Part shown: piece after piece, positions 57,907 to 64,000 of the stretch
Numbering within the stretch: the stretch's first letter is position 1
Layout of the letters: every line of letters begins with the position of its first letter
Origin: Gerris lacustris
Taxonomy: Eukaryota; Arthropoda; Insecta; Hemiptera; Gerridae
DNA length: 64,000 bases
Direction of reading: 5' to 3'
Assembly (NCBI GenBank): GCA_951217055.1
Contig: OX578277.1
Location: 102,179,511 to 102,243,510, forward strand
The notes under the pieces: model-generated
What the model was told of the DNA's origin: nothing
What the model saw: the letters and a program-made list of their open reading frames with translations, nothing else
The model's database searches: none
Translations under genes and position numbers: made by a program

Positions 57907-59085
57907 ACTACGTTTTTAAATTTTCTGTTGAATCGTATGTAATGTTGATAATATAATTGTTATTGTTATATAAAATATAATGTTAGTGACAAAAAATAGT
58001 TCCAAATTTATTTACTTCACATAAATGACAACCATATAGAGAGCTGATCTTAAACCTATAAAAGGACAAATCTTTGTACAACGGATCTCCCCAACACCAA
58101 ATCTAAAGCGTGCTATCGATATATTTGAAATAATATAAATAATATAATCGATATTTCCTGTTTTGCTGACATTCAATGTTTATCTATCACAAATTGGAGA
58201 CCCGTCAAAATGAAGATTGCGTAAATATGGGATATGGCAAAACAATAGTTATTTATGCACCTAGGGAGTAAAGTAAGCCATTATTCCTTGAGCGAAAAAG
58301 TTGGTTCTTGAGGCGAAGCCGAAGGAACCATGGTCCCTAAATCCCGAGGCGAAGCCGAGGGAATTAGAATTTTTAATAACTCTAATTAGCTCCCAAGGCG
58401 CAGCCGAGGGAGATAATTATCGCGAGGGAAATAATGGCACTTGGCTCACGAGGTACATACAATATTTTATCTCCAGTAGGAAGAAAATACACATTTTCGT
58501 CCATAGCACAGTTTTTATTTATTATTTTTAATAAATAACAATAATTATTAGCACTTTTAATAGCAGATATAAGAGATTCAATATTAAAAACAAATAAGAA
58601 TTGGAATTAAACTCAAATAGAAGGTTATTTAGTTGCAGGTTATAATGTTGTAAACAAAGATAAACATGGTCAAAAAAGCGCAGTGCCGCCAACCTGATTT
58701 CGACAACTTCATTACATTAGCCATACATTTTCTACTATTTATAAAATAATTAAGTTGCAATCTTTACTTTTTTGCCCTACTTTTACTTTTTCTCCCTACT
58801 TTTTGAGTTAGGGATGAAAAGACCTGTTTTAGTCCCTCTAAACTAATTCAAAATCATAACTTTTTTTCCCTACTGGAGATAAATAAAATAACTTTTTTTT
58901 TTCCAAAACTAATTAAATTCTGCTGAAAGATGGCTAAAAGTATTAAAATAATAATTTGTCATCGTGTTCTGAGCTATTCTAAAAGTTTCAAATGTCTAGC
59001 TACTCGGGAAGGTAGTTTAAAATCGATTGCAAGATTTGCACTGGACAAACAAACAAACAAGAAAGCAAGCTAATAAAAACGTAGT
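57907..59085. mobile_element. MITE-G copy 2 (larger version)
   Basis: Ends TA|CTACGTTTTTA and TAAAAACGTAG|TA are as in copy 1, in inverted orientation relative to it. Both outer parts match copy 1 (for example AGAGAGCTGATCTTAAACCT; GATGGCTAAAAGTATTAAAA). About 640 bp between 58255 and 58915 has no counterpart in copy 1, so it is either an insertion here or a deletion there. Confidence 0.8.
58275..58441. other. Cluster of three look-alike hairpins within an outer stem
   Basis: GCCATTATTCC at 58277 pairs with GGAAATAATGGC near 58440. Inside are three hairpins with the same core GGC-G(A/C)A-GCC: GGTTC..GAACC, CCC(GA)..(GA)GGG and CTCCC..GGGAG. All have a two-by-two purine internal loop between stem and core. 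A fourth stem GAATTAGA..TCTAATT sits between the second and third. Whether it acts as RNA or DNA structure is unknown. Confidence 0.55.
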
Positions 59086-59496
59086 AAAATAGAACCTAAT
59101 ATGATGGAAGAAAGCGGAAGATACCTTGGGTTTGGTTGTCTGACTTCATGAATACGTAAAATACACTAGATAAATAAATAAGTGAAATGTATCCTTTAAG
59201 AGAAGCAAACAGTACAGTGCAATATTTAAATGGATTGAAGGTTCACTAGCCTCTTGACATAAATCATAAAGAAAAATGTATTCCCGACAGAATACATTAC
59301 TGCTGCATTCATAATTTGAAGTTAGATTGCCTATTTATTGATAACAAGAAAAATAAGACAGTGATTCTTTTCTTGATTATTTTTATTTTTTGTTTGTTTC
59401 TTTTTGGTGCCGATTAATAACACTAAATTATTATAGGACGCTTAATCGGCTACAATAATATACATTGTTAAATATGTCTCACATCTCCAGAGTAAC
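59086..59496. other. No recognisable feature
   Basis: AT-rich spacer. Confidence 0.3.
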
Positions 59497-59690
59497 AATT
59501 TATCAGACATGTAGGAGTTCATAATCAACTTATCAGACATGTAGGAGTTCATAATCAACTTATCAGAAAAAAGTTCAAAATCAATTTATTAGACATGTAG
59601 GAGTTCATAATCAACTTATTAGACATGTTGGAGTTCATAATGAACTTAACAGACAAGACGTAGCTCATAGTCAACTTATCAGATATCTAA
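59497..59690. repeat. 30-bp minisatellite, about 6 copies
   Basis: The unit is AACTTATCAGACATGTAGGA plus GTTCATAATC; the last two units are diverged. Confidence 0.9.
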
Positions 59691-59749
59691 AAGGGTGTCC
59701 CATAAAGAACACAAATTTAAAAAGTGATTAAACCAGTCAAATATGTTTT

Positions 59750-59970
59750 ACGAAAATTTCAATGCGGACGGATAGAGGCCGGGTTCGATTCCCCGCAGAG
59801 GTGAAGTTATTTTTTCCTGACAAATTTTGATATAATGTTCAATAATAATTAAATGTACCTACGAAAACTTGAAAATTAATGAATGTAAGACACTGGGCTA
59901 AGTAATTATGAACTCATATACATATAAGAAAGTATGTCTGAGTTGTCTGGGACCGATTTTTAAAAATAGG
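59750..59970 (+). mobile_element. tRNA-derived SINE-like element, copy 2
   Basis: The head GGATAGAGGCCGGGTTCGAT plus TCCCCGCAG contains a canonical B-box (GGTTCGATTCC). The body (GTACCTACGAAAACTTGAAA; CTGGGCTAAGTAATTATGAA; CTGAGTTGTCTGGGACCGAT) recurs inverted at 3425-3685. No A-box is obvious upstream, so the head may be truncated. Confidence 0.6.
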
Positions 59971-60166
59971 TAACCAGCTCAAATAGCTAATTCTGCTGCT
60001 TCTGTATCCATCGATTAAATGCTCACTAAAATTGTAAAGTGTGGACAGTAAATTGAATGCCTCAAGAGAAATAAATTGAATGCCCGAAAGGCATGTTGAA
60101 AAAGATAGTGGAAGCGCAGTTGAAAATAATGAGGAATGCGCACGAGTGCGGAGATACCTTTATATA

Positions 60167-60345
60167 ATCACAATAAGCAATCCTTCGATTTAATAATTAA
60201 ATACAATATCTGGCATATGACCACTCCCATTGAAACACTCTTGTATTACGAAAAGCTTTCCCAGGACGAGTGATCTTCGCCGAAGTGACTAGGAGTGGAT
60301 TGCAAGGTCCTGTGTCCTTACACCCTGCCTCTTCTTTTTGTGGGG
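60167..60345. repeat. Partial duplicate of the 60.4-kb inverted-repeat element
   Basis: ACAATAAGCAATCC, AGCTTTCCCAGGACGAGTGA and TTCTTTTTGTGGGGATA repeat about 203 bp downstream in 60370-60555. Confidence 0.8.
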
Positions 60346-60387
60346 ATAAATTAATATATATTTATATTTTCACAATAAGCAATCCTC

Positions 60388-60742
60388 CGATTTAATAATG
60401 AAAAACGATATCTGGCTTTGACCATTCCCATTGAAACACTCGTGTATTACAAAAAGCTTTCCCAGGACGAGTGATCTTCCGCCGAGGTGACCAGGAGTAG
60501 CTTGCAATGTCCTGTAACCCTACACCTACACCCTGCGAATTCTTTTTGTGGGGATATGCTGAGTTGAAAGTGTATTCCGACAAACCGCGTACAACTGAAC
60601 AACTGAAGTAAGAAATCGTTCGCATCATCTCCGACCAATCCAGATGTCTGTGAGCGGATTATTGGAAATTTTGTTAAGCGCGTCCATGCATGCTGACTCA
60701 ATGGGGATGGTCATATGCCATGTATTGTTTTTCATTATTATA
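60388..60742. mobile_element. Terminal-inverted-repeat element of about 355 bp
   Basis: TTAATAATGAAAAACGATAT..TGACCATTCCCATTG at the left pairs with CAATGGGGATGGTCA..GTTTTTCATTATTA at the right, about 42 bp with mismatches. The 60167 copy keeps only the left part. No transposase. Confidence 0.65.
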
Positions 60743-61609
60743 AAATTTGACTGGTTTATTCAATTTTTACAACTTGCGTTCACTGTAGGATACCCTTTTA
60801 GATTATAGTCGAATTGTTAGAGAAAATGAAGGCAATAACACCGAAATTGAAATATATATTAACAACGAAAAAACAGAGCATACGTTGTCAACAAGAAGGC
60901 AGCAGGAAAATAAACAATATAATATCTTGTTGTTTTCTTAAAAAAAAAAGAATATTTCTTTCGTAAGTCGAATGTTTTTATATCAAGGTTTGTGTTTATT
61001 TATCATGTTTAAACGTTTAATAGAAATAAATAAATTTTTAATGGAGTTATAATGCTGTCGTTGAGCAGGGTTGAGTAAATTATATAATGTAGAAAGTTTC
61101 AATGGCAAAACGTTCAAGAGAGTTAAAACAATTCCTAATTTAGTTACCATGTCTAGACAGTAAGTGTTTCCAATATTCCCAGAACTGTTATTGACCTTAC
61201 TTGACAAGTTACTTAGAAAGTTTACTGTATTTTTACCAGCTTAAATCTGTCACCAGTTTACCAAGAGGTTTTGTAATCTATCAGACATCTTTCTTAAATT
61301 TTTATCGATTAGGAACTGCTGATTGACAGTGGTTGAAGGTTTTAGACACTCAACTTAAGATAACTGTAATCGATTCCCAGACCTTTGCAGAAAGTCAAAC
61401 ATTATCTGTTGTTGAATTGTGTATAAACCACTGTAGAACATTTGACAAATGAGGAACAAAACAAGGCGTTGATACGTTACTTCATTTGAAGTTTCCCTCA
61501 TAGTCATATTTTGAAGAGAAGTACAAGGTTTTAAATGCATACAATTTAAGAGCGACTCTCAAAGAGTTTAACTCATGACATAAATTAATATGCAAAACCA
61601 TCGCAAGTA
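60743..61609. other. No recognisable feature
   Basis: AT-rich. No coding support. Confidence 0.3.
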
Positions 61610-61690
61610 GATATCACGTTTACGCGACATTGTCCGTGAAGCCTTCGACGGATAACACTGTCCAACGAACTTAGGCTGAGCAATGAAAGG
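61610..61690 (+). repeat. Rep-C 3' scrap
   Basis: CGTTTACGCGACATTG, GACGGATAACACTGTCCAAC and GAACTTAGGCTGAGCAATGA match the Rep-C block at 8965-9040. Confidence 0.5.
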
Positions 61691-62340
61691 GACATTTATA
61701 CTAATTTCGGCGGGTTGGATCCGTGTTGGATGCATGGGGAATCCGACTCGACTTTATCGTACGACCTGTTGCCAACTATACCCCACTCACAGTTCAACTT
61801 TCGTACCACATTGGCTCGTTGGAGTGAGTGTCGTACGACTAAGTTGGACTGTGAATGGCTGGTTTTAGAACAGAATTAAGGATGTATGTAAGAAAGAGGA
61901 AGCCTGTTAACATTTTTATGTCTTGGCTATTTATGGCACATTAACCTCGAAAAGCGTTACCGTTACACGAGTGGGAAAGATATAGGATCAGGGTGTTAGG
62001 AAGGTATAGGAGGTGTTCAATGGAATCTGTCCGCTCTTGGAAGGGATTGTGTCTCCCACTACCGCGCTTGGTACCGCTGTCGCTAGGGCGGCGTCCCCTC
62101 CCCAAGCGATTCTAAAATGCTGAACACTGCACTAGGAGAATAGAAAAAGGTAGGAGCTAACTGCACTCGTTTACATCGCCGCTTAGAGATCGGCTGAGTT
62201 ATGATTATGAATGATTGGTTCGTTCAAGGACACCCTCTCCTCCGTCCATCATTCCGTCTGGCCCTTTAGCCATTTAATACTCTTAATAATACTCACTACT
62301 ACCGCCCCCTCCCCCCCCCCCCCCCCCCCCCCCTCAACTA
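61691..62340. other. GC-richer stretch with poly-C tract
   Basis: The region is distinctly GC-richer than its surroundings, with TATCGTACGAC and GTCGTACGACTAAG near 61757 and 61830, and TACCGCGCTTGGTACCGCTG near 62060. A run of about 23 C lies at 62311-62333. No convincing exon or transposon was identified. Confidence 0.35.
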
Positions 62341-64000
62341 CAACGTCTGTTCAACTGCTCTGATTTGCATCGGACAAACGCCATAACTCTTAGAATTTTA
62401 ATAAACTAATTAATTTTTAAAATTTATTCATAAAATTTTCTTGCATTTAATTTAAAAATATGGGTGTTGTAGCTAAAAGATTACTTCTTAATAAACTGGA
62501 AAAGAAGAAAAGTACTTTCTTTCATCGAGCACAACATATATTCGATTAAATTCCTAATTTACAAACGCAAGAATCTGCACGGTTGATTTTTTTTACATTT
62601 TCATGTCTTCACTTTGGCACATAAACTCGATAAGCTTTACCAAAAAACGACACCAAAAAGCGTTACATAAAAATGTCTCGCTGTTTTGCAGACTCGTATG
62701 CAAGCAATTATTTTTGGGAGATGGTTAAGGACTTCAGAGATCATAAGGTCATATCTAGGAGATTTGCGGCAAGGAAGATGTTTAATAATGAATAGGATAT
62801 CAGATGGGTTAAAAGCTTTGCAAAGAAAATATGTGACGTAAAAAAATAAAATTTGACTTCTATATTGTTACTTGTTTTTTTTCGAAATTCTTAACATAAT
62901 GGTTAAAGAGTCAAAAGAGTGTTGGTCTAATGAGTGTCACCCTAGTTCTGCTTAAGCTCACAATAATTAGGGTCGAGGGATAATTTTTTGTTACATCTCA
63001 CACCCACAATTGTAGACCCAAAGGATTATAATAAGTATTAAGTAGAGAAATTTACAGTCCCTAAGTTATAATATAAGTAGGAGTAATATAAAGAAAAACA
63101 TTAACCTAGTTTCTGTAAATGTCATACAACTATAATAAAGAACGGATTATTGTGATGGTAGTAATATACACTGGCTCTTTATATTTGTTCTTCCTCCTTA
63201 GAATTAACTGTATAAATATTTGTGAAAATAAAAAAAAAAGTTTTTATGGTTGGTTTTTTGTTACGTTGCATAGTTTGTAAGAAGAAAAGTCCTGCGTATT
63301 ATTGAATCAAAGAAATCTGCGTATTATTGGCTTATGATAGTATAGGAAAATTTTGGTTTAGAATTTGGATGAGTGAAAAAAAAATTGGTACACAGGGGTA
63401 TGGGGTAGAAAAGTCAAAATATTATACAATTTATATTATACTATAAATACTTCAAGATGCATGTCGTAAGAAAGCTCTTTAAGAGTACAGTAATTGTTGT
63501 TAGGTACAAATTTGTCATATTTTCATATAAGAGGGGGGTAAAATGGAAAAAACATGTTTTTATGCAATTTTCGACCCTAAATGGTCAAAATTTGACCCCT
63601 AACTCCAAAAATTCTGGCCAACGAACTCATCCTTTCTTTTGATATTATTGACATTTTAAAATGTGTTTGCTATTTTTACGTGCATCCTAAGGGGAGATAT
63701 CATCTGGAGTGACACATATAATATAATAATAATAATAATAATAAATTCTTTATTTTCTGTTTTATACATAGTAACAATTAATATACATACATACATACAT
63801 AAAAAAAAGTGTTAAATTTTAGGAATCGATTCAGAATGGTCTAAAACGGATTTCCATGGGGAAAATTTTCAAAAATTTTTAAGCCATTGCAATAGCTTAA
63901 TTTTTTTCGAAAATTCGCAAAAATGTTTATTTCATAATATAATAACGTATATGATTAATAATCTATGAAACCATAAAAAGTACTTGGATACAAGTACTTC
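62341..64000. other. AT-rich end of window with microsatellites
   Basis: (AAT)n at about 63723-63744 and (ATAC)n at about 63783-63800 flank a TTCTTTATTTTCTGTTTTAT phrase. A weak repeat of TTTTCATGTCTT..GGCACAT..CTCGA.AAGC.TTACC is shared between about 61915 and 62600. No gene. Confidence 0.35.

Noticed and set aside
59770..59810. Functional tRNA gene at the SINE head
   Set aside because: Only the B-box region is clear; there is no matching D-arm or acceptor stem, and the body recurs as a repeat.

Overview
The window looks like nuclear DNA of an insect or other arthropod. It is AT-rich and gene-poor, with no operons, no ribosome binding sites and no long open frame. It is dense in short inverted-repeat elements, decayed non-LTR retrotransposons, tRNA-derived SINE-like units and minisatellites. 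Repeats built around 'caaatttc..aaatcgg..gacagaca' recall those of hemipteran genomes, but the order is a weak inference. The only good candidate for a host gene is one exon on the minus strand (3258-3373): consensus splice sites on both sides, a strong-context ATG and a signal-peptide-like start. Its other exons are not recognised here.

Names used for dispersed families. Rep-A: 13.1 and 36.7 kb, same orientation. Rep-B: starts TGCCAATTAGTGTGGCACA and ends GGCTCGGAAGCAAAA; copies at 18.3, 20.4 and 45.9 kb plus fragments. Rep-C: has the (GACA)n tail; 8.1, 14.2, 35.0, 52.7 and 61.6 kb. Rep-D: starts near GTGTGGTGTCG; 23.4 and 50.9 kb. Rep-E: 1.8, 3.7 and 47.9 kb. Rep-F: has ~155-bp internal tandem units; 22.2 and 41.6 kb. 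MITE-G: TA target site and CTACGTTTTTA ends; 18.5 and 57.9 kb. FB-H: foldback at 19.5-21.0 kb. TyrMITE: a non-autonomous family keeping the first codons of a possible tyrosine-recombinase gene; 5.5, 11.1 and 27.2-28.2 kb (two nested copies).

Layout. 0-5 kb: a 22/66-bp minisatellite, Rep-E fragments, the exon and a SINE. 5-16 kb: TyrMITE copies A and B, Rep-C with a 194-bp direct duplication, Rep-A and a 937-bp near-palindromic foldback. 16-25 kb: nested Rep-B, MITE-G and FB-H, then Rep-F and Rep-D. 25-34 kb: a 46-bp minisatellite, nested TyrMITE copies C and D, an hAT-type MITE with a perfect 8-bp target duplication, and a 1.4-kb 53-bp minisatellite. 34-45 kb: a graveyard of retrotransposon and transposase coding remnants (Jockey-like, RTE-like with a perfect 15-bp target duplication, MULE, two more reverse-transcriptase tails) among 89-bp and 70-bp minisatellites. 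44-52 kb: five foldback elements, two folding around tRNA-like sequence, and two long (TA)n tracts. 52-64 kb: a 33-bp minisatellite, a MITE family with GGGGAGTAACA ends, the larger MITE-G copy carrying a set of look-alike hairpins, and a second SINE copy.

The sequence does not describe cooperating genes. It records insertion history: nested insertions order the elements (FB-H before Rep-B, Rep-B before MITE-G, one TyrMITE inside another, an RTE-like element inside an older reverse transcriptase) and define family ends. All family calls come from reading the sequence; no alignment or database search was run.
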